Under the pieces are notes generated by a model, which searched no databases, was not told the DNA's origin, and was given only the letters and a program-made list of their open reading frames with translations. This document shows positions 1 to 11,948 of a stretch of 64,000 nt of DNA, one piece after another. The DNA comes from Hydractinia symbiolongicarpus (taxonomy: Eukaryota; Cnidaria; Hydrozoa; Anthoathecata; Hydractiniidae). Positions within the stretch are counted from its first letter, which is position 1, and every line of letters starts with the position of its first letter. Both the position numbers and the translations under genes were made by a program. The DNA is taken from positions 12,349,001-12,413,000 of the forward strand of contig NC_079885.1 in the NCBI RefSeq assembly GCF_029227915.1, read 5' to 3'.

Positions 1-2828
1 GCTGCAAGTTGAATTATCATCTTGTAGAAGATTTCTTTGAAAACAAATTCCAATTACTGCTTAGGGAAATTCTTTTCAGCTGTTGCAATAATTTTTAGAA
101 GTCAATGGGCTGTGGGAGAGAGAAATCCGATAAGAAGCTTTTGTTATTTTATGCCCTTTATCCTTGGGTTTTGCTAGCCTCCTTCCGCCTCCACTAATAG
201 CGTTATTGTCTTGAGAAAAATAATAATAGCTTATACAAAAACTGCCAGCTGGAAGAAGTCGGTGAGACGGAAGCTCAACAACAACAAAAGAAAAATAATA
301 AAAATCAATAAAAATAGAAAATAAAAATAAACTATTATTTAATCTTACCATCCGTGTGTAGGCATGGAATAAAACATAAAAAAAAACATAAAAATCTGAA
401 ATTCTCTATAAATCATATTTTGTACACGCTAAAGATATTAGCCATATGCCGGCAAAAGTTAGCGCTCTTTGAAAAAAAAAAATTCTCTTTTGCACTGGCC
501 ACCTCTAGACGGAATAATAAAAATTTATTGTAAGTTAAAAAAAGCTATTGCGAGTTTTGATAAAGCGTTTGTCTTCCTTCGTCTCCTCTGTTTTAACAGC
601 TACAACATTTTTGATGAAATTAAAAAATGTTTATTTTCGTTTTATGTATTTTGAAAAAAATATTTTGTTCCTTATTATTTTTATTATCTTATACTATTTA
701 TATTTTTTCTTTTCTTTGTTTATATTTGTAGCTGTTTTTCGCTTCCGAACATATCCCAAACAATACGTTCGAGGTCATCAACAAACTTTATGCCCAGGCC
801 TCTATTCTCTCTTTAACATTTTAAAGAATCTCAACGAAAGCCTCTAACAAAATATAAACAGCAAAAAAAAAAAAAAAAAATTAAGCAAATAATTACAATA
901 TTCAGATAGTAAGTAGTCTTATAAAAATAAAGTACACCTGTGTGCCTGCAATCAAATTGAAAGAGAATTGAAGTGACACATCATTTAACTAAATAAAGTA
1001 ACCATTTTAGCAAAGTTTTCTAAAATCACGTAACCAACTAGAGACAACAAGTCTCTTGCCTACTCGCATTACAATAATTGACAGGGGGTCTGATTCTGTT
1101 AGCACGTAACGTCCTGGAAATAAAGATTGTGAAAGTGCAAAAGCGGAACTTTTAGTTTTCTTTGCTATATTAGCGATATCATTGAGAAGCTGCTAACTTA
1201 ATATTTCAGTTTGCTCGCATAATATCTACGTGTAAAAAAACAGTGTAAGAATAATAACTTAATTTTAATGAAATTGCAAAGTTATCCTAAAAACAAGGGC
1301 ACAACTTTATCTCCAGGTTTATTTTGTTGAGGTTAAAATGTGAGGACTGGTGAATAGATGAGACACTCATGAAAATCCTCAATGCATGTTATATAAAAAA
1401 ATAAAGCTAAAAGACAGTAGCTGAAACTACTATATAACTAACTGACTATCTTAAGTGACATGAACAAAAACAAGCTTCTCCACTGACTTTCTGTCCTCAT
1501 TAACTATTCAGTCAAAAATAAAAGTTGCGAAAATGTGAATTTACCTTGGTGTTGTTTTCTTTCTTTTAAAAAAGAAATTAATTTATTGGTTCCACAATAA
1601 TTCCAGCGGTTGAGATCCACTATATGACACTGCAAATGTGGATTATTTGTTCTTGCTTCCCGGTCACGCTGCGAATTTTTAGCGAATCCAGTAGAGTCCT
1701 TCATGAAAAACAAGAACTTAAGGCGAATTGATGCGCTCACCCACATATCTTTTTTTTTAGCAATTACAGAATACTCTGAAAGCTTAACCACGCAGATGGA
1801 GCTCATGAATTGTCAAAATGTGTTAAAACTAAAATCTCTTCCTATCCCACCTGTTTGTGTGTTTTTAAGAACAAAACCAACTTAGTTTCCGGGTTTTTTT
1901 ATTAAATGATATATCAGGCGTCATTCATGTATAAAGAAAGTGTGAAAAAGCCTGGAGACAAAATGGTGCTTTTTAAACATTAATGATTCAGAATGAATGC
2001 TTTATCAATCTATCGGAAGTTTTAGTGCAGAAGTCAACTTGGAAAAAAAATATTCTGTTACAGGTTCCGCGAAGTAACTTTGGAGGGGCTAAAAAACTTT
2101 AGTATGTAAGGACTGGACCCCACTGTGCATGGGGCAAGAAAATTTTAAGTTCTCTGAATTGCTAAAATTCACTCCAAATTCTATATTTTCGCTTTCGGGT
2201 TTAAAGCTTATATTTAAGAGAAAAAACGTTGTCTAATCAAATGTTGTGCAGTGTTTTATGTAATCCTTTATTTAACACAAAAGCCTATTAACTAAAAAAC
2301 ACAACCTTCCTCGCAGTTAGTTAATGACGCCAAATGGGAAAACATGGTTATAAAACACCCCCCCCCTTGGGTAATTATCCCACCCGTTTCCACCCGCTTA
2401 TCCCTTCCTCAGAAATCTTCTTCCTGATTAACTCCAATATGCTAGCACTTAACAATCACGATTAAACACTGTAGTCTAGTGTTTTTAGTCGCGATTAAAC
2501 CCCCAACCTTTTAAATCAGTAGTTTCCTGTTGAGTATTTTTACTTTACTTCCATGTAAAATATTATATTTTAAAACATTTGATTGATTCGAAATAAAAAC
2601 TTTTTATCAAAACCGAAGATACATTAAGCATGGATGGGAAGACGTTTCAGGGAGTGTTTCGTTATTTCATCGCTCGTGAAAATTTTTTTAATAGTGCTTT
2701 TTAGTAAAATTTAACTATTTGAAATAATGACATAAGCACTACAGAATTAATAAGTAAAATTAAATAAAACGTAAATAATAAATAAACGAATAAAAGAATA
2801 CCACAATTAAGACAGCAAATATATACTT
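1..2828. other. Intergenic, no gene seen
   Basis: AT-rich sequence with homopolymer runs. The only open frames are short, low-complexity and without recognisable motifs. I found no splice-consistent conserved exons, tRNA or inverted-repeat element here. Confidence 0.6.
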
Positions 2829-4151
2829 TTATAATTTTGAATCGTTTTCTTTTCCAATATTGTCAAGGCTTTCGTTGGAAATTTTATTAATAGAGCAATT
2901 GAAGGATTTTCCTCTCGGTAGTGTGGTCTCGTCTATTGTGTTATCGAACGACCCGCGGCACGGTATGTTACTTGGTACATGCGTAGAGTCATCAGGGTAG
3001 TGAATGCCTTCCCGGGGCTTACCCAGCAATTTGTAAAGCAGGTCTTTAAACGCCACGCGAAAGTGAGCGCTCGATACAAAGTAAATGAACGGATTCACAC
3101 AACTGTTCAAGGTAGGCAAAACTTTGTTTATCAATGTCGTTACTGCATCAAAAGCAGTTGGACAACATTGACTAAGCTTCACTATGGCATTTATATCCCA
3201 TATTACAACCAAATAATAAATGAAGCGCGGAAGGAAACAAAAAATGTACGCAGCAAACACAACTGCAACAGTTTTATACGCTCTCAAATCTTTCTTGAAA
3301 ATTCGGTTCATTTTACCGTGAGTGTGTGGATTTAACTTGGCAATAGCAGCTGCTTGTTTTGTTGCTATGCGCGACATAATAATATACATACAAGTAGTGA
3401 TCACCGCAGGTATCAAATATACCACGCACACCAAGACAGTGGGAAACACGTTGTTGTAATTTGTATAGCAAATAAAAAGCTTCCGCTTACTAAGCAAGAT
3501 TTCCGACAAACCGTACCATGGTACGACAGTGAACGACGTCCACAACAACGCGTAAAACCAGATGACGAAGATAATGACGTTTGTCGTTGCTTTTGTGAAA
3601 TATGCCGAATAGAAGAACGGCATTGATATGGCAATACAACGATCGACTGCGATGACCATGAAGTGTGTTATTGAAGCGATTGGAAATAAGTGGTCATTAA
3701 ATATGTAATAGTAACAATGTCTCAAAGAAAGACAAAAATTTGTGTTGTGCAGGTAAAAGTCTGTTGTATACGTTGTTATGAAGAACGACACCCCTAAATC
3801 CGCCATGGCCAGTGATACGATAAAACGATAGGTTACTTGCCTTCGGAGATTTCTTGAAAATAAGATGACCACAACGGAGAGAATATTGCCTGTAACTCCG
3901 ACTAAAATTATGGTAATGGAGAACAAAGCAAATAGACTATAACGCAGCGTTGTGGATTCGCTGCATGGATCGACAGGTTGTGACAGCGAAGTATTCGATC
4001 GGTTAGAAAGTAGTGAAGTGGTGCTTGATTGGTTATGCAGCACTGGTGTAGTCGTTGGTTGGTTGGATAGAATGCCAGTTGCATGCTTTGTTGCTGAACC
4101 AATTAATACGACACAGGCCCAAAAAAACTGCAACGCCTTTACGTATGACAT
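2829..4151 (-). CDS. Rhodopsin-like (class A) G protein-coupled receptor
   Basis: A 440-residue, uninterrupted single-exon seven-transmembrane receptor of the plasma membrane. The N-terminus looks like a signal peptide (about residues 1-26). A Ser/Thr/Asn-rich ectodomain with N-glycosylation sequons (NQS, NRS, NTS) follows. Class A landmarks occur in order: GN in TM1, SLAMADLG in TM2 with the conserved Asp, DRC after TM3 in place of DRY, a Trp in TM4, a Pro in TM5, FCFLP in TM6 in place of CWxP, and NPFIY (NPxxY) in TM7. The cytoplasmic tail is about 65 residues and rich in Ser/Thr. The family couples extracellular ligands to heterotrimeric G proteins, but the ligand cannot be told from sequence. 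The DRC and FCFLP variants and the lack of a clear subfamily signature suggest a lineage-specific orphan receptor. No intron is needed, which is common for receptors of this class in cnidarians. Confidence 0.93.
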   Translation of the reverse strand: MSYVKALQFFWACVVLIGSATKHATGILSNQPTTTPVLHNQSSTTSLLSNRSNTSLSQPVDPCSESTTLRYSLFALFSITIILVGVTGNILSVVVILFSRNLRRQVTYRFIVSLAMADLGVSFFITTYTTDFYLHNTNFCLSLRHCYYYIFNDHLFPIASITHFMVIAVDRCIAISMPFFYSAYFTKATTNVIIFVIWFYALLWTSFTVVPWYGLSEILLSKRKLFICYTNYNNVFPTVLVCVVYLIPAVITTCMYIIMSRIATKQAAAIAKLNPHTHGKMNRIFKKDLRAYKTVAVVFAAYIFCFLPRFIYYLVVIWDINAIVKLSQCCPTAFDAVTTLINKVLPTLNSCVNPFIYFVSSAHFRVAFKDLLYKLLGKPREGIHYPDDSTHVPSNIPCRGSFDNTIDETTLPRGKSFNCSINKISNESLDNIGKENDSKL

Positions 4152-7100
4152 CTATGTATAGTTTGATATATGTAAGTTTTAAAGTCTAAAAGATAAAAGA
4201 TAAAATACATAAAACGCAAATGTTGACTCGAACGATGGGGAAAATTACAATAGTCCATTTGGTTACATCGAAATTATTTATAAGTGCGGCCGTATTAGGC
4301 TAAGCTGTAAGGTATATAAATTCAGCGCACATACATAACCTGGAAAAGAACGAGAGAATATTTTAAACATATCTCCTTTTGTTGATGTTTTTTGAAGCTG
4401 AAAACAGGACCATTCGTCTGTTAAAATTGTGAGCCAAGTTTAAGTTTTTAATTTGATTGTCTTTTTTTTGCATAAACATAACCCAACCTAAACGCGAAAT
4501 TTCACTTGCTTAAAAAAACGTGTAATAAAATGATTCCCAAATTTTTTATTAAATTTCAAAAATCTTTTCTTGCTTTATATAATTGTGGAAATGCAGTGTC
4601 AATTAATATTGCAATGTTCAACAAAGAGCGCGAACAATTCTCGAGAGATTGAGTTGAGATGGCGTTCGTGTTGGTGTCATGCGAAAAATGATAGTGAAAA
4701 TATGAATTTGTACGTAAATATAAGATTTCAAAATAAAAAAAGAATTTTTCAAATGGTGACAGAACGTCTTTCTTTTCTTCATCGTGCACCATCGTTGTCT
4801 ATATGTTTTTCCAAGTTACGATTTTAAAAAAAGGGCAGAAAAAAACCTGTGAGTTGATAGTTAAAACTTAACATCGACGTTGCTAGATATTATTTTTAAA
4901 TTTTGTAAACTTAATTTATATAACGTACCTAGAAGGTGTTAGCTACACAAAACCAAACTCCAATATGTGTTTTTTTCTTAAACTTTTTTGAATTAACATA
5001 AGCTAAGCACGAAAACGAAACAGTGTTGGCTAATAGTCGCAAAATATTATCTATTGAAAATAAAATACAGTTTCAATAAAAATCTCCTTTCATCAAACCT
5101 TTTGCTCTCCAAACAAATCCATTCTAAAAAGTCAATAACAACCAGTTCTTTCTTCCCTCTTCTTATGAAATTCATGTTTTATATTAACATGACGGAGCAT
5201 AAAATCAGTACATATTTTCGCTCTCGTTTGTTTAACAAACTCATTATATGTGTTGATAATTTTACAGAACGATAAACCTCGTTGTTTTACCTTGTTAACT
5301 TTCGCTTTGAGGAGAATCATAATTTTTTGGCGCTTTTAGTTTTCATGTAAAGATTTGTTCGATAAAAAAGGACATCCCTCGCTTTTAAAAAAATCAAAAG
5401 AAATCCGAGGTTCATTATAAAAGCGGAAAAAAAATTTTTTTTTTGACGTCATAAACTAAAAAATGAAGCAAACCTTATAGTCATTTATTTATTTATGTTT
5501 TTATTCATTCACATGATGCTATTTTTTTAAGTACTTAGGGTTTGTTGTTGCAAAAATCTGTTTCTCCAACAAAAAACTTTAAAAAAAGGAATAAAGATGG
5601 TCCGAGGCACAAGAAAAACGCGGGGTTTTCTTCTTTTATGAGTTTTTTGATAACACGAAGAAAAAATTGTCTCTCACTGTTAGTTATAAGAGATCTCACA
5701 GCGTGAATCGTGAAAGACAGTAAGATTCATCCGCACGAATTAAAGTAATTTAACTTTCAAACCAGGTCAAAAACACTCAGGAAACGCCATTGCATATACT
5801 TCGTAAAACGATCACTAAATCTGAGTTCAGTTAAAAGGCCTGATTGATAAAAAAAATCGTGTTTTTCCTAAAAAAAAAAAAGTTTTAATGTTGAAGAGAA
5901 ATACCAGAAGCAACTTTTCATTCACGCATGATTTTTATTGATGCTACGTGACGTCATAGATAGCTCTAGGCACGAATTTCTGCGTGGATATTTAGACTCT
6001 CGCATTTATCTTAAGTATAACTTTTTTTATCTTATTTGACCTTTTTCCATATACTTATTTATCTAAATATTTTTTAATCCAACCCTATATCAATAAAATA
6101 AAAAATGAGGCTGGAAGAAAAAATTGTTAACAAAATATAGCAAACTTTTTTGGTACATAAAGTTACAATAGAATTACAAATATTTTTATATCATATGCCA
6201 TGTAATTTCTAATGCTAACTTTAAATTGAAGTCAACAAAAAAAATTTCTACTGAACACAATAATTATTCTCATCAACAAAGAACTAAACTATAGTTTCGG
6301 TGTGTTGCTATATGTTCTGACCTTTATATAATTTTGTCTATGATATGCAACCTCTTCCCAAGCTTTTTTCGTTTCTGAAGCAAAAAGAAACCCTGGATAC
6401 TAAATTAATCACACAAGCTTTCACTTCTTTGTACCGTTTATACAGTAAGCATGAGTGGTCAATGGGGAGCACAAGGCTTCAAAAAAATTGACCAAAACAA
6501 AAACAAATAGCACGTCTTATAGCACGTCTTTAGCAGCAACTTGTGATGATAAAAAAGAATTTATATTTGGTCAAACATCAAAACACGCCAACAATGTAAA
6601 AGTGAATTTTATCTATCCTCTAAATCTTCTCTATCCTCTATCTTTTATCTGATTTTATTTGTAATTTTATACCAGCTGCTTAACAAGTGAGTGTACCATC
6701 AAAATCACGTTTGAACACATTCCATCCGATTTTTTTGCTACCATTTTTCATTCTTTTATTTTTTTGGTGGGAGGGGGGGGGGGTGTGCTGTGGGTTTGAG
6801 TAATAAAAAGATGACTGATTAGATCATAAATAATGAGGATCTATTCAGTCAGAAACTGGTGTGCACCTAACACGACAACTTGGTTCTCAGTGCATCTTCC
6901 TTTTTCGGGCCCAGATATCAAAACACTGACAAAGAAAATCTAGGGACAAGATTGAACTCGAGCAGAGGAATTTTATATCTAAAAGAATTTAAAATTTCGG
7001 GGTGCAAACAGGCACTTAAACAAAAATTATGCATAAATTTGAAGAGTATATACACACAAAAAATTAGAGGCTACTTAAAGATACTCTCGTCCCCAGAGCT

Positions 7101-9640
7101 CTTTGTTATAAACCTCATGGTTTATCTTAAAGAGCACTAAGGACAAGAATGACTTGAGAAGGATACACCTGATCGTATATATATTATACACACAAGAATT
7201 CAAACATTAAATAATTATTAATTAAACTTTAATTTTTACGTAAAACACAACCTGAAAGAAAACTAAAAAAATCTTAAGGACGATGTTGAGTAAAGAGTAC
7301 TATATAATATGAAGCAAGTTTCCAGAGGTGCGTTTGCGCATCTTACTGCCGCGCTAATTTGTATCAATAAATTTTTGAAAGAACATCTTTGTCAGAAAAA
7401 AAAAGATTCTGTTCGACATAAAATTTCAAACAGAAGCAAGATTCTTAGTAAAAATATTATTAAAAAGGTTTCTTCAAGTTCCACTATAAGTAGCATACCT
7501 TTCACCCGGGTCCCCAAGAATTTTTGCCTATCAATATCAAAAAGGCTGGCATGTCAATTCTTTTGTCAGAATTTTTCTTTTGAGCCTTACAATAATAATA
7601 TTAACAGAAAATCCCCAATTATATCTCGCAGTTTCTTGTCTGAATCCATAGAGAAAAGAGGAGTATATTCCGTGTCTGAGCACTGATTTATAGAAGAAAT
7701 AGAAATGTTTCCTAAGGTGAGATATTTTGGCGGAAAGAAAATTTGGCTAAATTTAACATTTTTTGCCATTAACTAGATTAAATTCCGCCAATTTCTCCAA
7801 TTTTTTTTCCCAAAATATTTCTTCCCTTAATACATTTTAACTGCCATTTCCCGGAACGAGTTTTTAGAATGTTGCAAAAATCACCATATTTCTCACCAAT
7901 AAAAACCAGATTTTTTCCTGTTGGAATGAAACCATCTGTTGCGATTTGTGAAAACACTTTATGCAGAAATCTTGCAGATCTTTTCCCAAACTGTACGAAG
8001 CTTAACTTTCTCATTAGAAAGCAGAGGAATGCATTTTTTCCTTATCTGAACGTTTTAACGTACTTTGAAAAATAAAATAGGGTATCTTTTTATCAATATT
8101 CCATTTCCTTTGTGTTATTCTGTGAGACAGCACAGCAGTAGTGGATGAACATTTCAAGATAGATTTAAAGAAATTTTCTTAGTTATCTAATTGTTAACAA
8201 CGTCTCAACTCGTTTCTTCGTATTACAGTCAGCTTTTATGTTTTGTTTGACACAAGATCGAAATTGGTTCAGTTCTATCCTTAGTAATATATAAGATACA
8301 CAATACACAAAAACAAACAAATACCAAGTACACCTACCAAGACGCAGCCCATCCAATTATTTTACTGGCTTTGAAGAAAATAAGCTTTGAGAAAGACGTA
8401 AATCTTTTTTATAAACCTGGTAGGTAGGAGGTCTGTTTGTATTGTTTTGAATGGTAAAAATAGAATACATAAAAACTTTAATATAAATATTTCAAAAACT
8501 TAATGTATCGAGAATTGAACTCGACAACAATGGGATATTCTTGATTTCTATGTAAAAACCACACAGGTTTAAACCTCATGTGGCGAGTTGTGAAAAACAT
8601 TTTTAACGCAATCTCAAGTATTGTACAATTTGTAGTACGTGAATATACAATGTGGTATTGAAATTGACAATGTTAAATAGTTTGGAAACGTCAGTGTACT
8701 TGATAAATTGTAAATAAGGCACGCACAGAAAAAAAACACCACCAACGTTTTTAGTGAGAAAAAAAATTCATTCTCTACTCTTCTTTCAAATTCATTTCCA
8801 ACTCTTTTCGGAGTCTGGACTATTTTATATTGCATGAATCTGAAAAATACGAATAATAAATTGTACAGCATGATCATTCAAGACTAATACGTATGAAGTC
8901 GTTCTATTTGCATTTCGCCAGGGCTTCGGTAACTGTTTTTGCCTTTACGTTAAAGGTACTGGGGTCGAGTTTGTAATGTGTATAGACAAAGCATCAAAGA
9001 ATTTTTGATGAAGCAACTTCATTCCCAATTATCAAATATTTCTGAAATACGTGACAACACATATCACGTTGCAACCAGAGCGCGTATCAAAAAAATCTTC
9101 TACGTGTGGAACATACTTTTCTCCCTCATTTCTTACACATTTTTATCGAATGGAAGTACTCGTTCCCTGAGACTTGACTTTGCATGTCTTGCTTTACATG
9201 AGGATTTGGTTAAAAAAACGCAAATTTAAATTGATTTCTAATGGCATTTGAAACATCTCTCAATATCAGTCCCCTGGAGACTTTTTTAGGGTCTTCAATT
9301 AAATTCAGTTAATTCAGTCAATTGTCTGGCAACTTTGGGTTCACAAAAAACTAACTTTTAACACCCGCCTAAATCCTGAGTATGACGCTGTAAATAAGCA
9401 GTCCGTAGCAAGTGACGTGCTATTTGTCGTGACAGCACAAATCGCTAGCTAAAAAGGCTTTAACTACGCTGCAGAAATGAAATTTACAAACACACTTATT
9501 TAACTGAAAAAGCTACATCTGAAGTGTAAAAATGACACATGATTCAGTATAACTCATTTTGGGGCGTTCTCTGGATATTATCACAGCTTTATTGCGCGTA
9601 AATATAACAGCCTCGGGCGTTAATTTAAATTATCAGCCCT
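4152..9640. other. Intergenic, no gene seen
   Basis: About 5.5 kb of AT-rich DNA with scattered short open frames (the longest about 125 codons at 7309-7686). None has a recognisable domain or splice partner. A poly-G run lies near 6773-6783. I see no structural RNA. Confidence 0.55.
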
Positions 9641-9664
9641 GTGTTTTTGGTGCGTTCAAAGAAT

Positions 9665-9723
9665 GCGGGCCGATAATGGATTTACAATCCGCTTCCAGGG
9701 TTGTAATGTTGTTATCGGCCCGC
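9665..9723. repeat. Short perfect hairpin (inverted repeat)
   Basis: The arms GCGGGCCGATAAT (9665-9677) and its complement at 9711-9723 enclose a second inner inverted pair (TTACAA / TTGTAA). The stem is much richer in GC than its surroundings. It is probably the core of a small palindromic mobile repeat. No target duplication was identified. Confidence 0.55.
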
Positions 9724-9897
9724 AAACTACAATAGAATGTCTTCTGTTTGGCACAAGATCAGGACAAGAAAAAAGAATTCGATTTTGGTTTTCTTAAAAA
9801 AAGTAATCAAAAATAATTACTGTTACGGCTACTTTCGGAAATTTTGAAATACGAAAACAAACAAAAAAACAAACCTTGCTTTAAAGATATTAAAATA

Positions 9898-10334
9898 CCG
9901 TAATGATCCGATTAAGCGCCCAGCATTTTTCAAGCCCCCCCCCCCCCCCCTCGAATAAGCGCCCAGGTAATTTTCTCAAAGTTCAATGAGAGCCCAGCAC
10001 TTATTAAGCGGCCTCCTCGATTAAGCGCCCACCTGAGAAAAGGGGGCGCTTAATCGAAAACTACCTTGAGAAACTAGGCGCTTATTTGAAAATTTTACCT
10101 TCTTATATTGAGAACCCTAGAAAGACAAAAGTTTATTTTTTTTTACATCTTTTGTTCAGTTTTATTTTTTAGGAAAAAAAAACAAAATTCAAAATTACCG
10201 TTGTCTTTAATTTGTACAAAAATAGGAAAAATTTATAAGCGCCTAGTATTTTTTAAGCGACCCCTTGATTAAGCCCTTATGCAAAAAATCCAAAAATTTA
10301 ATGAGCACCCAGGCGCTTGTTCGGTTTATTACGG
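9898..10334. mobile_element. MITE with CCGTAAT termini and TA target duplication
   Basis: The left end reads CCGTAATGATCCGATTAAGC. The complement of the right end reads CCGTAATAAACCGAACAAGC. Both are flanked by TA (9896-9897 and 10335-10336), as in Tc1/mariner-type insertions. The 437-bp body repeats variants of the motif AAGCGCCC in both orientations and contains a poly-C run. There is no coding capacity, so it is a non-autonomous element. Confidence 0.72.
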
Positions 10335-10369
10335 TAATTTATGACAGTAATAGGATTAATTTTTCGGTC

Positions 10370-10504
10370 AATATTTTTATTTACTTCGCCCTTGGAGTGA
10401 AATTTTCAGTCCTCCACTGTCATTTACACCCCCTGCTTCGCATCGGGCGTAAATGATACCGTCGGGCTGAAAATTTCACTCCGCGCGCGGTAAATAAAAA
10501 TATT
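10370..10504. repeat. Long imperfect palindrome (hairpin MITE-like)
   Basis: Three nested matched segments form a stem: 10370-10384 with 10490-10504 (GTAAATAAAAATATT type), 10394-10409 with 10467-10482 (GGAGTGAAATTTTCAG and complement), and 10421-10427 with 10449-10455 (CATTTAC/GTAAATG). The loop is GC-rich. It lies 36 bp from the preceding MITE. Confidence 0.65.
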
Positions 10505-10719
10505 TTCCTCAAAATGAACGCTATTGTTATAATAACAAACGTAATTTTATCAGTTAGTGCAATATTTGCATTATTATTTCTTTAATAAATAAAATTCTAA
10601 AGAAAGCAGACACGTGAGAATTTTTTTTGCGCTTTTACGTGATATTAAAAAGAAAAGAAAGATTATGGGTGTGTCTCTACACGAAATAGATACGAGAGCA
10701 ACCAGACAGCTGAAAAGTA

Positions 10720-11317
10720 TATGGTGGCGCATGACTGCCATCAACAAAATCGTAAACTCCGATTAAATATGAAAACAAAAATAAAGTTAATTTTATTTTA
10801 ATTTTTGTTTTATCAATACAATTGTTTTTTTAACACTTTGGCATTTTTTTCATTTTAATCAAAACTGATTTTTTTCATAAATTAACTGCAAATGAAAATT
10901 CTGCGTGGCCCATGGCTGCCAAAAATGTTGTTTTGAAGGATAACATTTATCGCGGTATAAACGGGAATACAATATAGCCATGACTTCAGAGATGCTTACA
11001 GTGGTGTCATCATAATTGATACTAAAATATCGAAACTTGCGATCGAGTATACGTAAGATGCACGGGTACTGGCTATAGTACCTTTTCACAAAATCTAATA
11101 TTTCTTCATGCATCAAATTCTGTGTAACGTACTTCGATAAATTATGCGTGTAATGTGCTATTTCATTAAGGTTTTGCATCCAACTTTACACTAAATGTCA
11201 TTGCTATAAACAACATTTTTGGCAGCAAAATCAATTTAATTTTATTTTAGGCGAAGTCGATTTAATTTGATTTTAAAACAAAATTAACATACATATTGGC
11301 AGCCATGGGACACCATA
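10720..11317. mobile_element. Small TIR element with integrase-like fragment
   Basis: Terminal inverted repeats of about 21 bp: left TATGGTGGCGCATGACTGCC, right (complement) TATGGTGTCCCATGGCTGCC. A third related copy (CCCATGGCTGCCAA) lies inside at about 10908. I could not recognise a clear target duplication. The 598-bp body holds a 106-codon minus-strand open frame. It looks like a deletion derivative of a larger DNA transposon. Confidence 0.5.
10859..11179 (-). pseudogene. Fragment resembling the N-terminal part of an rve-type integrase/transposase
   Basis: A 106-codon open frame inside the 598-bp TIR element. Its middle (HEEILDFVKRYYSQYP followed by LDRKFRYFSI) resembles the helical region that precedes the integrase core in invertebrate transposon proteins. 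This is a weak resemblance by eye. No catalytic D,D,E residues are present, so it could not be active. It may instead be a chance frame. Confidence 0.3.
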
Positions 11318-11948
11318 AATACAAGCGTTCTCCATCTCCTTCAAAAAATTCAGGACTCAAATCTAAAATTCTGCTCAAACCACTCGCTGCAATCACATTT
11401 TTTTTCTAGTAATTAGAAAAAAGTAAAGGTAATAATATATATAAAAAATATTGCGCGTTATAATCGTATTTACACAAACGTACGAACTTTAATAGAAAGG
11501 AAACAAAATTTAAATAGATATGATTTCCTTTTAACTTGACAATAATTAGCCGTACAATGTTACCTTTCGTCTCTATAGAGGATTAGTGTGTCTATTGTAT
11601 GATGGACTACTACGTAATGTTTCCTACATAGCGAAACCTTCAACGCGTCATATAAATAGTTGCTTTAGGGACAAAATATTTCTGCATGTATTTAAGAAAA
11701 ATACTTGGAAGATGCATCATTCAGATTTTTGTACTCGACAGCTTAGTTTTCAAACCACTTTTCTTTTCTTCCTACTTTTAGGATGCCGCTCGTCGCTTTC
11801 CGCAAAAGGGCAACAATTCAGCACCGCAAATCTCTTATGTATTTCGAAATTTATTTGTATTTGTTTTTTCATTCGCAACATAATGGCATTCGGGATATTT
11901 TAGGATCTATTTCCTCCGCTACATCAATTTGTTTTCTCCTGCATGAAC
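11318..11948. other. Intergenic / LENG1 3' flank
   Basis: AT-rich sequence with no conserved coding frame. It includes the candidate polyadenylation signal of the minus-strand LENG1 gene. Confidence 0.5.
11850..11855 (-). promoter_or_regulatory. Candidate polyadenylation signal (AATAAA) of LENG1
   Basis: AATAAA on the minus strand, 94 bases downstream of the LENG1 stop codon. The distance is suitable for a short 3' UTR. The hexamer is common in AT-rich DNA, so position is the only support. Confidence 0.4.

Noticed and set aside
6936-7100. CTAGGGACAAGATTG and CTCGTCCCCAGAGC as MITE ends
   Set aside because: The two end-like motifs point the wrong way round for one element; unlike the pair at 59378-59844.
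7309-7686. 125-codon open frame in the 4-9.6 kb intergenic region
   Set aside because: Ser/Lys/Ile-rich text typical of AT-rich DNA, with no motif, no splice partner and no neighbouring conserved exon.
7712-7828. Weak inverted repeat around TAAGGTGAGATATTTTGG
   Set aside because: The arms match only with several gaps, and no terminal or target-duplication signal was found.
8500-8600. B-box-like GAGTTCAATTC as a possible tRNA gene
   Set aside because: No A box and no cloverleaf pairing upstream; the motif alone is expected by chance.
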